A program made the translations under genes and the position numbers. Source: Acidobacteriota bacterium (GTDB lineage Bacteria > Acidobacteriota > Vicinamibacteria > Vicinamibacterales > UBA8438). Taken from it: a DNA stretch of 7,153 nucleotides. Of the stretch, positions 1 to 7,153 are shown piece after piece. The notes beneath the pieces were generated by a model that made no database searches, had not been told where the DNA came from, and saw only the letters and a list, made by a program, of their open reading frames with translations. Where the stretch lies: positions 1 to 7,153 of the forward strand of contig WTGR01000774.1 of assembly GCA_011523485.1 (NCBI GenBank), in the 5' to 3' direction. Each line of letters begins with the position of its first letter. Within the stretch, counting starts at the first letter, position 1.

Positions 1-1082
1 TCCTGGATCAGGTCGAGGAACTGCAGGCCGCGGTTGGTGTATTTCTTGGCGATCGAGACCACGAGACGGAGATTGGCCTCCACCAGCTCCTTCTTGGCGT
101 GCTCGGCCGAGGCTTCGCCCCGTTTCATGGTCGCCAGCATGCGCGCGAGCGAGCCGGGAGACTCCTCGATCCGCGCCAACCAGGCCTTCAGCCTGGCCCG
201 GAGCTCGCGCCGCTGCCGCTGCAGGCGCGCGCTTTCCTCTGCATCGAGCCGCGGCCGGTTCGTCCTGTCGAGCTGCCGGTCGAGTCCTGCAAGGTCACGC
301 TGCATGCGCTGCACCGCTGCGCCGGATTCCCTGAGCTCCTCGATCCAGAGCTGCTTGACCGGCTCGGTGAACTCCATGCCGCGGATCAGACGTGAGAGCC
401 GCACGCGCGCGCGGAGGGTCAGCCGCTGGCACGCCCGGTGGCGCTGCCGCTCCCGTTTCGGTACCCCGTCCAACTCGGCCTGACGCTTGTCGGCCTCGCA
501 TTGCGCCACGCGGATGGCGTCGATCCGGTCGAGCACCTGTCGCTCGCGATCGCCCGCCTGCGTTCCCTGCGGCGTTGCGTCGTGCACCACCACCAACTCG
601 CGCGGCGTGCGGTCGCCCTCCTTGAGCTCGTCCCCGAACGCGATGATGGCGCGGGCGACCGAGGGCGTCCGCGACAGGATCTTCAGCACGGAGAGCTTGC
701 CGCGCTCGATGCGCCTGGCGATCTCCACTTCGCCGTCGCGCGTCAGCAGCGGCACGGTGCCCATCTCGCGCAGATACATGCGGACGGGATCGCTGGTCTT
801 GTCGATGGGGCTCGGCGTGAGATCGAACTCCGGTTCGTCGCTTCCCTCCGCGGCGCGCTCGAGGCGCTTCTTTTCCTTGTACTTGTCTTCCGATTCGACG
901 ACCTCGATGCCGGCGTTTCCGAGCGAGGAGAACAACTCGTCGAGCTCTTCCGACGAGCTCATCCCGGCCGGAAGCAACTCGTTGATCTCATCGAAGAGGA
1001 GATAGCCGCGCTCCTTGCCGACGATGATCAGTTGCTGGATCTCGTCGTAGCGCTCTTCGATCGACAACTGCTTGCCTGGCAT
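1..1082 (-). CDS. rpoD: RNA polymerase primary sigma factor RpoD (sigma-70/sigma-A), 3' part cut by window edge
   Basis: Housekeeping sigma factor that directs RNA polymerase to promoters. I translated the minus strand directly: 360 residues are visible, open to the window edge, with no stop. Region 1.1 lies near residues 5-65 (EINELLP at about 32-38), followed by an acidic/charged linker. Region 1.2 is at about 98-127, with [11 protein letters not shown] and then the [16 protein letters not shown] stretch. A charged, Arg-rich helical non-conserved region of roughly 200 residues follows; it looks shorter than the one in E. coli. Region 2.1 begins at about 329, with [20 protein letters not shown], then [12 protein letters not shown]. 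Regions 2.2 to 4.2 lie beyond base 1. ATG at 1082 is chosen because GAGGTGA sits 4 nt upstream and region 1.1 starts at once. It follows dnaG after 163 nt, as in the classical macromolecular synthesis operon. Identity is certain from the region 1.2 and 2.1 signatures. Confidence 0.97.
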   Translation of the reverse strand, partial: MPGKQLSIEERYDEIQQLIIVGKERGYLLFDEINELLPAGMSSSEELDELFSSLGNAGIEVVESEDKYKEKKRLERAAEGSDEPEFDLTPSPIDKTSDPVRMYLREMGTVPLLTRDGEVEIARRIERGKLSVLKILSRTPSVARAIIAFGDELKEGDRTPRELVVVHDATPQGTQAGDRERQVLDRIDAIRVAQCEADKRQAELDGVPKRERQRHRACQRLTLRARVRLSRLIRGMEFTEPVKQLWIEELRESGAAVQRMQRDLAGLDRQLDRTNRPRLDAEESARLQRQRRELRARLKAWLARIEESPGSLARMLATMKRGEASAEHAKKELVEANLRLVVSIAKKYTNRGLQFLDLIQ

Positions 1083-1086
1083 CCCG

Positions 1087-1093
1087 TCACCTC
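1087..1093 (-). promoter_or_regulatory. Strong Shine-Dalgarno of rpoD
   Basis: On the minus strand GAGGTGA ends 4 nt before the rpoD ATG. It is a seven-base match to the complement of the usual 16S rRNA 3' tail (TCACCTC). It decides the rpoD start, and it is the only strong ribosome binding site among the five genes in the window. Confidence 0.8.
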
Positions 1094-1167
1094 GTGCGGT
1101 CGGCTTGCCGTTGCGGATCAGCGCGCCACTCAGGGCCTTCGCCGCGGGGGGACGCGCCACGGTGGAG

Positions 1168-1175
1168 ATTGTATA
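1168..1175 (-). promoter_or_regulatory. Candidate internal promoter -10 box for rpoD
   Basis: In the dnaG-rpoD gap the minus strand reads TATACAAT, an AT island in very GC-rich DNA. The hexamer TACAAT (1173-1168) differs from TATAAT at one base. No convincing TTGACA-like -35 lies 16-18 nt upstream, where the sequence is GAGCAC-like. A start about 7 nt downstream, near 1161, would give a leader of roughly 79 nt before rpoD. Internal promoters for rpoD are known in E. coli, so a separate supply of sigma factor transcript is plausible. The box is visible; its promoter function is inferred. Confidence 0.45.
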
Positions 1176-1228
1176 TGGCGGCGCTCCATCGTGCTCGGCG
1201 CCCGCGGATCCCGCACGGTACGCGCCGC

Positions 1229-1244
1229 GGCGCGGCCGCGCGCC
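1229..1244 (-). other. GC-rich hairpin directly after the dnaG stop
   Basis: One base beyond the dnaG TGA lies a perfect 6-bp inverted repeat, GGCGCG and CGCGCC, around a 4-nt loop. There is no following T tract, so a classic intrinsic terminator is not supported. It could be an RNA processing or stability element, or a partial attenuator between dnaG and rpoD. It could also be chance in GC-rich DNA. Confidence 0.3.
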
Positions 1245-1245
1245 G

Positions 1246-3009
1246 TCATCCCGCGAGCTCCTCGATGCGTTGCAGAAGATCCTTCTTGCGCCTCCAGAGA
1301 TCGACGATTTCCTCGAGGGCGTCCGGCGAGCCGTCCTGCTGCCGGTCGTCGATGGCCCGCTGCAGGGCGGCCCGCTCGCGGTCGTAGCGCCGTTTTCGCA
1401 ACTCGATCCCGCAGTCGGAGACGTCTGCCGCCGCCACGGGGTCCCGCGCGGTCGTCCTCACCAGCTCCGCGTCCTCCTCGTCGAGGCGTTCGACGAGCGT
1501 CTCGGGCAGTCCGGCGGAAGGGATGGTCGCAAGGGTCCGGGCGACGTCGAGGATGCGAGCCGTCTGCAGTCCTTCCAGGTCGTCCGGCTCCAGCTCGGAG
1601 AGCACCGACTGCGCGGCCGCGGCATCGCGCATCAGCGCCCAGATGAGTCCCTTCTCGGCGGGCAGGAGCGCCGTCTGCGCGGCACGGATGTCGGCTTGCA
1701 CGGCCGACCGTTGCGGCTTCGCCTCCTCGCGCAACTCCGCTCGGAAGAGGCCTTCCGTCACCCGGGCGAGGTGCTCGACCCGGTCGATGAACCTGTCGAG
1801 GGCGACCGGATCCCGGATGGCCCGGGCTACCGGCTTCATCCCTTCGAGCAGAGCCCGGCTGTCCCGCACGCGGGAGAAGTCGCGCCCGGCCGAGGCGCGA
1901 TCGAGCACGTCGTCGAGGTACGGCCGCGACGTCCTGAGGCGCTGCGCATAGGCTTCGCCGCCCTGCTGCCGGATGTAGCCGTCCGGGTCGTCGCCGGGAG
2001 GAAGCTGCACGACGTTGACGTGGAACCCCTGGGCGAGCAGGAGCTCGCCCGAGCGGGCGGCGGCGCCCTCGCCGGCCGAGTCGGGATCGAAGCTCAGGAG
2101 CGCCCGGGAGCAGAAGCGTCGCAACAGCCGCGCATGCTGGTCGGTCAGCGCCGTCCCGCACGTGGCGACGACCGGCTTCACGCCGGCCTGCAGGGCCTGG
2201 GCGAGGTCGAAGTACCCCTCGACGAGGACGGCGTAGCCGACCTCTCGTACGGCCTGTCGCGTCAGGTGGAGGCCGTACAGGGTCCGGCTCTTCGAGTACA
2301 GCGGCGTCTCCGGCGAGTTGAGGTACTTGGGCTGCTGATCGGCCGCGAGCGCCCGGCCGCCGAATGCGACCACCGACCCGGTGTCGCGCGCTATCGGAAT
2401 CGTCAGCCGGTTGCGGAACCGGTCGTAGGGTGCGCCGCCGTCGCGCTTCGCCACGAGGCCGCTCTTGAGCAGCAACTCGAGCGGCTGACGCCGATCCAGC
2501 AGGTGGCGGGTCAGGCCGCCTCCGTGCGGCGCGTAGCCCAGGCCGAGCCGCTCGATCGTCTCCGGCCGGATATCCCGCCGCTCGAGGTAGCGCAGCGCGG
2601 CGGCGCCGCCTGCGGAGCGCAGTTGCGCGCGGAAGTAGTCGTCGGCGATCTCATGCACGTGGAGCAACGCTTCGCGCTCCGCGCTCTCGGCCCTGTCGCG
2701 TTGCGGGTCGTCCGATTCGGGGACGGTCAATCCGAAGCGCTGGGCCAGGGCCTGCACGGCCTCCGGAAAGCTGAGCTTCTCGTAGAGTTCGACGAACTTC
2801 ACGACGTCGCCGCCGGTCGAGCAGCCGAAGCAGTGGAAGAAGCCCTTCTCGCGGTTGACGTTGAAGCTCGGGGTCTTCTCGCGATGGAACGGGCACAGGC
2901 CCTTGAACGTGCCTCCCACCTGCCTGAGGGGCACCACGTCCTGGATTACCTGGACGATGTCGGCCTGCGCCTTGAGATCGGCGATGAACCCCGGCGGGAA
3001 GCGCGCCAT
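1246..3009 (-). CDS. dnaG: DNA primase DnaG
   Basis: Synthesises the RNA primers for DNA replication, working with the replicative helicase DnaB at the fork. The protein is 587 residues, close to the family norm. The N-terminal zinc-binding domain shows the CHC2 ligands C39, H42 (CPFH), C60 and C63 (HCFGC), with the usual KTPSF between them. The RNA polymerase core holds [12 protein letters not shown] at about 195-206 and the VVAFGGRAL segment. The TOPRIM fold follows, with metal-binding E264 in VLVEGYFDL and the acidic pair D308 and D310 in [10 protein letters not shown]; all three sit one residue from their E. coli positions. The C-terminal 150 residues are helical and charged, as expected for the DnaB-binding domain, but too divergent to assign by motif. 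ATG at 3009 is chosen because MARFPPGF is a typical DnaG start; an open extension upstream overlaps mutS2 and has no primase character. The start lies 8 nt after the mutS2 stop, with only AAGGA about 12 nt upstream, so translational coupling is likely. Confidence 0.97.
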   Translation of the reverse strand: MARFPPGFIADLKAQADIVQVIQDVVPLRQVGGTFKGLCPFHREKTPSFNVNREKGFFHCFGCSTGGDVVKFVELYEKLSFPEAVQALAQRFGLTVPESDDPQRDRAESAEREALLHVHEIADDYFRAQLRSAGGAAALRYLERRDIRPETIERLGLGYAPHGGGLTRHLLDRRQPLELLLKSGLVAKRDGGAPYDRFRNRLTIPIARDTGSVVAFGGRALAADQQPKYLNSPETPLYSKSRTLYGLHLTRQAVREVGYAVLVEGYFDLAQALQAGVKPVVATCGTALTDQHARLLRRFCSRALLSFDPDSAGEGAAARSGELLLAQGFHVNVVQLPPGDDPDGYIRQQGGEAYAQRLRTSRPYLDDVLDRASAGRDFSRVRDSRALLEGMKPVARAIRDPVALDRFIDRVEHLARVTEGLFRAELREEAKPQRSAVQADIRAAQTALLPAEKGLIWALMRDAAAAQSVLSELEPDDLEGLQTARILDVARTLATIPSAGLPETLVERLDEEDAELVRTTARDPVAAADVSDCGIELRKRRYDRERAALQRAIDDRQQDGSPDALEEIVDLWRRKKDLLQRIEELAG

Positions 3010-3017
3010 GCGGACTG

Positions 3018-5477
3018 CTAGTCCTTGAGCTCGATGATCGTCACGCCCCGGCCGCCATGCTCCGGCGCGGCCGCCTGGAACTTCGCCACCAGCGGATGCT
3101 CGTCGAGGAAGCCGGCGATGGCGCGCCGCAACTGCCCGGTTCCGTGGCCGTGGATCACCCGCAATTGCCCCAGCCCGCCGAGCAGCGCCTGATCCACGTA
3201 CTTCTCCACGCGCGACAGCGCATCGTCGACACGGCAACCGATGACGTTGAGCTCCTGCGGGGCATCGGTGTCCGCCGCCACCGCGACCGTCACGCCGCCG
3301 CCGGCCGCCGGCGTCGCCTCGACGACGCGGAGGTGTTCGGCCGGCACGTGCAGACGCTTCCCCCGCGCTTCGATCTCGGCGCCCTCGCCGTGGATCGCGA
3401 CCAGGATCCCTTCCAGTCCCAGGCTTTCGACTCGGACGCGGCTGCCCGCGGCGGGCGGGGCGGCCGGCGGGGAGGGTGCGGGCGGTTCCGGCGGCGCCGC
3501 AACGGACTGGTCCCGGATCCGCTCGAGCGCGTCGATCGCCGCGCGCTTCAATTCGCCGGTCGCGCCGGTGGTGACCCGTTTTCCGGGCCGGTCGCCGGCC
3601 CGGTCGCCGGCCGGCTTCACGAGCGCCCCCGCACGGGCCCGCAGGTCCTTGACGATCTCCTCGACGAGGGAACGCGCCGCCTTGATCTCGGCGTCCACGC
3701 CGGTTCGAAGGCGTTGGCGCGCGGCCCTCTCCTTCTCCTCGAACGCCTGCCGCGCCCGCTCCAGCGCCGTGCGCTCGTCCTCGAGCCGGCGGCGGCCCGC
3801 CTCCAGTTCGGCACGCTGGGCGTTCACCTGCGCCATGTCGCGCTCGACGCGGGCGAGGTGCTCGGCGAGTTGCGCCTCGCGGGCGCTGCGCCGGCCGCGT
3901 GCGTCGTCGACGATGGAGGGAGGAACGCCCAGCCGCGCCGCGATCTCGAGCGCCAGACTCCGTCCGGGCGAGCCGTACGTCAGCCGATAGGTCGGCGCAT
4001 AGGTTTCCGGATCGAATCCGAAGCCGGCGCAGGCGACGCCGCCTGTCGTCGAGGCGTACGACTTCAGCATGTCGTCGTGGGTCGTCGCGGCCACGAGGGC
4101 CCCCCGCCGCCGGAAGTGATCGATGATCGCGGCGCCCAGTGCGCCTCCTTCGACCGGATCCGTACCGGCGCCGACCTCGTCCAGCAGCACCAGGGCCGGC
4201 AGGACCAGCCGGTTCTCCATGGCGACGATGTTCGTGATGTGGCCGGAGAAGGTCGACAGGCTGTCGGCGATCGACTGCTCGTCGCCGATGTCCGCGAAGA
4301 CCGCCTGGAACACCGGCAGCGAGGCTCCCCGGCCGGCCGGCACATGGAGGCCGGCCTGGGCCATGAGGACCAGCAGGCCGACGGTCTTCAGCGCGACGGT
4401 CTTGCCGCCGGTATTGGGCCCGGTGACGATCAGTGCGCCGACCGGCGGCGCAATGTGCAGATCGACCGGCACCGGTCCGTCCCGCGCCGGGTCCTTCCCG
4501 TCCGCCCGGTCGTCGCCCCCGGCCCGTGCGCGGACCGCGGCGATGAGCAGCGGGTGCCTGGCCTCCGGCAGCTCGATCCGGGCATCGGCCGCGATGGCCG
4601 GCTCCACGCCGTCGACGAGACGCGAGAAGCTCGCCCGCGCCTGGATGACGTCCAGCTCTTCGGCCGCGGCGAGCGTCCGCCGCAGATCGAGGGCGCGCTT
4701 GCGCACCGTGTTGGCGAGACCGAGCAGAATCCGGTGGATCTCCTCGCTCTCGAGCTCCTCGAGGGCGACGATGTCGTTGTTTATCTCGACGGTGCTCAGC
4801 GGCTCGAGGAACAGACTCGCCCCGCTGCCCGAGCTGCCGTGCACGATGCCCGGGATCGCGGCGCGGTGCTCGGATCGGACGACCAGCACGAACCGGCCTC
4901 CCCGCTCGGTGACCACCCTTTCCTGCAGGTACTTCGCCGTGTCCCGCCCGCGCAGGTACGATTCGAGCGTGCCGCGCAGCCGGTTGCGCTGCCGGCGCAG
5001 GCGCTCTCGCAGCGTGCGCAGCTTGGGGCTGGCGTCGTCGAGCACCTCGCCCTCGGGATTGATGGCGGCGCGGATTGCCTGGACCTCCCGTTCGAACGAC
5101 TGCACGGCGCCGATGACGGCTTCCAGCGTCGGATACGGTCCGCCGGCGGCGGCGCCGAACGCCGCGCAGACCGCGTCCATCGAGGCCAGGAAGCGGGCCA
5201 GTCCGACGAGCTGGAGCGGCTCGACGACGCGCCCCTCCACGGCGAGCGCCGCGACGGTCTGCTCCAGATCGGCGGGGGCGTCGAGGCCGAACGGGGCATT
5301 CGCGTCGATGTACGCGAGGCCTTCGCTGGTGGCCGCGAGCGCGGCGGCGACCCCGCCGGCATCGGTTGCCGGCGCGAGGCGGTCGAGCGCCGTCGCGCCG
5401 AGCGGCGTGAGCGCCAGACTGCGGACCGCGGTCACGATACGATCGAATTCCAGCGCCTGGAGGGTTCCGTCGTTCAT
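3018..5477 (-). CDS. mutS2: MutS2 family ATPase with KOW-like and Smr domains
   Basis: MutS2 proteins lack the mismatch-recognition domain of MutS. They have been linked to suppression of recombination and, in Bacillus subtilis, to splitting of collided ribosomes. The protein is 819 residues, typical length. Residues 1-310 are the core/lever region (LEFDRIV near the start; SGASLFLEPLSTVEINND at about 217-235). The ATPase has Walker A GPNTGGKT at 353-360, the STFSGHITNI segment at 408-417, Walker B LVLLDEVGAGTDP at 429-441, and THDD from 466. A charged coiled coil spans about 535-615, followed by a Pro/Ala-rich linker (660-677), a KOW-like beta segment (678-720) and an Smr domain (742-819) with HGHGTG at 776-781. 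The Smr first-strand motif reads LNVIG rather than the usual LDLRG. A hydrophilic Asp/Gly-rich insert lies at about 318-337. ATG at 5477 matches family starts; an upstream TTG would overlap larB. There is no clear Shine-Dalgarno. It lies 17 nt after larB and 8 nt before dnaG. Confidence 0.96.
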   Translation of the reverse strand: MNDGTLQALEFDRIVTAVRSLALTPLGATALDRLAPATDAGGVAAALAATSEGLAYIDANAPFGLDAPADLEQTVAALAVEGRVVEPLQLVGLARFLASMDAVCAAFGAAAGGPYPTLEAVIGAVQSFEREVQAIRAAINPEGEVLDDASPKLRTLRERLRRQRNRLRGTLESYLRGRDTAKYLQERVVTERGGRFVLVVRSEHRAAIPGIVHGSSGSGASLFLEPLSTVEINNDIVALEELESEEIHRILLGLANTVRKRALDLRRTLAAAEELDVIQARASFSRLVDGVEPAIAADARIELPEARHPLLIAAVRARAGGDDRADGKDPARDGPVPVDLHIAPPVGALIVTGPNTGGKTVALKTVGLLVLMAQAGLHVPAGRGASLPVFQAVFADIGDEQSIADSLSTFSGHITNIVAMENRLVLPALVLLDEVGAGTDPVEGGALGAAIIDHFRRRGALVAATTHDDMLKSYASTTGGVACAGFGFDPETYAPTYRLTYGSPGRSLALEIAARLGVPPSIVDDARGRRSAREAQLAEHLARVERDMAQVNAQRAELEAGRRRLEDERTALERARQAFEEKERAARQRLRTGVDAEIKAARSLVEEIVKDLRARAGALVKPAGDRAGDRPGKRVTTGATGELKRAAIDALERIRDQSVAAPPEPPAPSPPAAPPAAGSRVRVESLGLEGILVAIHGEGAEIEARGKRLHVPAEHLRVVEATPAAGGGVTVAVAADTDAPQELNVIGCRVDDALSRVEKYVDQALLGGLGQLRVIHGHGTGQLRRAIAGFLDEHPLVAKFQAAAPEHGGRGVTIIELKD
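3589..3612 (-). repeat. Perfect 12-bp tandem duplication inside mutS2
   Basis: The 12-mer CGGTCGCCGGCC (plus strand) occurs twice head to tail. It encodes AGDR-AGDR at residues 623-630 of MutS2, between the coiled coil and the Pro-rich linker. It keeps frame and falls in a stretch likely to be disordered, so copy number could vary between strains without harm. Confidence 0.75.
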
Positions 5478-5494
5478 CGTGCTGTCGATCGCGG

Positions 5495-6256
5495 TTACTT
5501 CAGGTGATTGATCAGGCTCGCCATCGCCGCCGCGCCGAGCCCGTTGTCGATGTTCACGACGGCTACGCCCGTTGCGCAACTGTTCAGCATGCCGAGCAGC
5601 GCCGCCAGCCCGCCGAGGCTGGCGCCGTACCCGATGCTCGTCGGCACCGCGATGACCGGCGCCCGGATCAGGCCGCCGATCACGCTCGGCAACGCGCCCT
5701 CCATGCCGGCGACGGCGATGACGACCCGCGCGGCGTCGAGGCGCTCGCGCTCGGCCAGCAACCTGTGCAGCCCGGCGACGCCCGCGTCGTACACGGTGTC
5801 GACCCGGTTGCCGAGGGCCTCGGCCGCGACCCTCGCCTCCTCGGCCACGGGCAGGTCGGATGTGCCCGCCGCGACGACGAGGACGATACCCCGGCCGGTC
5901 GGCTCCGCGACCGCGCTGCGGGTGATGATCCGGGCCGCGGCGTGGAACTGCGCGTCCGGTACGACCGTGCGCACCGCCTCGAACGCGTCGTGGCCGGTGC
6001 GGGTGACGATGAGGGTGTCGCCGTTCGCGACGATGCGTTCGGCGATGGCGGCGGTCTGCGCGGGCGTCTTGCCGGCGCCGAACACGATCTCCGGACAGTC
6101 CTGACGGACGCCCCGATGGTGATCGACACGGGCGAATCCGAGATTCTCGAACGGCGCGCGCCGTACGAGATCGAGGATGCGCGCCTCGGCGTCGCGCCGG
6201 CCGATCGTGCCGCCCTCGAACTCCGACAGGATCGCGCGCACGTCGTCAGTCGTCAT
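5495..6256 (-). CDS. larB: LarB, nickel-pincer nucleotide cofactor carboxylase/hydrolase
   Basis: LarB carries out the first step of nickel-pincer nucleotide synthesis: it carboxylates the pyridinium ring of nicotinic acid adenine dinucleotide and hydrolyses the product to the mononucleotide. LarE then adds sulphur and LarC inserts nickel, giving the cofactor of lactate racemase and other LarA-type enzymes. The protein is 253 residues, family length. Visible signatures are the N-terminal DHHRGVRQDCPEIVFGAGKT block (45-64), then the PurE-like domain: AAGTSDLPVAEEA (129-141), YDAGVAGLHRLL (156-167), VAGMEGALPSVIGGLI (182-197), VPTSIGYGASLGGLAALLGM (204-223) and NSCATG. C227 in NSCA is probably the Cys that forms the transient bond to the substrate in characterised LarB. 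ATG at 6256 fits family starts; in-frame GTG and TTG codons upstream are possible, and no Shine-Dalgarno decides. No larA, larC or larE lies in the window. Some proteins of this PurE-like family are annotated as circadian phase modifier CpmA. Confidence 0.93.
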   Translation of the reverse strand: MTTDDVRAILSEFEGGTIGRRDAEARILDLVRRAPFENLGFARVDHHRGVRQDCPEIVFGAGKTPAQTAAIAERIVANGDTLIVTRTGHDAFEAVRTVVPDAQFHAAARIITRSAVAEPTGRGIVLVVAAGTSDLPVAEEARVAAEALGNRVDTVYDAGVAGLHRLLAERERLDAARVVIAVAGMEGALPSVIGGLIRAPVIAVPTSIGYGASLGGLAALLGMLNSCATGVAVVNIDNGLGAAAMASLINHLK

Positions 6257-6290
6257 GTCCGCGGATGGCGCGACCACGCGGGCGGTCTCG

Positions 6291-6319
6291 TTGACTTGAC
6301 GCCACCGGGATTGTACCGT
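6291..6319 (+). promoter_or_regulatory. Candidate promoter for the glycosyltransferase gene
   Basis: TTGACT at 6291-6296 matches five of six bases of the -35 consensus. Seventeen bases later TACCGT (6314-6319) matches TATAAT at positions 1, 2 and 6. The predicted start near 6326 lies only two bases before the ATG at 6328, which would give a leaderless message. That would agree with the absence of any Shine-Dalgarno. The -35 is good and the -10 is poor. Confidence 0.3.
6310..6315 (-). promoter_or_regulatory. Candidate -10 box for the larB-mutS2-dnaG(-rpoD) transcript
   Basis: In the divergent gap the minus strand carries TACAAT, one mismatch from TATAAT, with a G at the -14 position but no full TGn extension. 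No good -35 is found at 16-18 nt spacing, where the sequence is GGCGGC-like. A start near 6303 would leave a leader of about 47 nt before larB. The same hexamer, followed by C-Y-C, is found before rpoD. Confidence 0.4.
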
Positions 6320-6327
6320 CGCCGCCA

Positions 6328-7153
<826 letters not shown>

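Noticed and set aside
1083..1245. A small gene or tRNA in the dnaG-rpoD gap
   Set aside because: No cloverleaf and no short frame with a ribosome binding site could be seen; the gap is explained by a leader with a promoter-like box, a hairpin and the rpoD Shine-Dalgarno.
438..1646. 402-codon plus-strand frame across rpoD and the dnaG end
   Set aside because: It crosses two well-supported minus-strand genes and the promoter-like gap, and its composition turns to Arg/Pro-rich low complexity.
1072..3021. 649-codon open frame on the plus strand, antisense to dnaG
   Set aside because: Shadow of dnaG. It shows no motifs and low-complexity RGVEA-rich composition.
3010..3237. 76-codon N-terminal extension of DnaG
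   Set aside because: It overlaps the end of mutS2 (Smr domain) in another frame, is Arg/Ala-rich, and the typical primase start MARFPPGF lies at 3009.
3057..5507. 816-codon open frame on the plus strand, antisense to mutS2
   Set aside because: Its translation is Arg/Gly/Ala-rich with no recognisable domain. Long antisense frames are expected opposite GC-rich genes with strong third-position bias, and mutS2 on the other strand is unambiguous.

Overview
This window is GC-rich chromosomal DNA from a bacterium. Four co-oriented genes fill the minus strand, and one gene diverges from them on the plus strand at the right edge. In minus-strand reading order they are larB (6256 to 5495), mutS2 (5477 to 3018), dnaG (3009 to 1246) and rpoD (1082 to beyond base 1). 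The plus-strand gene is a family 2 glycosyltransferase of the cellulose-synthase-like type, starting at 6328 and cut by the right window edge. There are no RNA genes, mobile elements, CRISPR arrays or prophage parts. The strong GC bias at third codon positions, the mutS2-dnaG-rpoD order and the cellulose-synthase-like glycosyltransferase suggest an uncultured or little-studied soil or environmental lineage. Acidobacteriota (Vicinamibacteria-like) is my best guess, but this is inference, not something the sequence proves.

The core is a version of the 'macromolecular synthesis operon' (rpsU-dnaG-rpoD in Escherichia coli), which couples replication priming (DnaG) to housekeeping transcription initiation (RpoD). 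Here mutS2, coding for an ATPase with a C-terminal Smr domain (recombination control and/or rescue of collided ribosomes), stands in front of dnaG instead of rpsU. larB, coding for the carboxylase/hydrolase of nickel-pincer nucleotide cofactor synthesis, leads the unit. Gaps are 17 nt (larB to mutS2), 8 nt (mutS2 to dnaG) and 163 nt (dnaG to rpoD). The first three genes look like one transcript. rpoD also appears to have its own start signals: a TATACAAT -10-like box, and the only strong Shine-Dalgarno in the window.

The 71-bp divergent gap between larB and the glycosyltransferase (6257-6327) holds overlapping promoter-like elements on both strands, including a second TACAAT box pointing at larB. 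I found no clear undescribed system. The points most worth a second look are larB joined to an information-processing operon, the shared TACAATCYC boxes at both promoter-bearing gaps, and the altered first motif of the MutS2 Smr domain.
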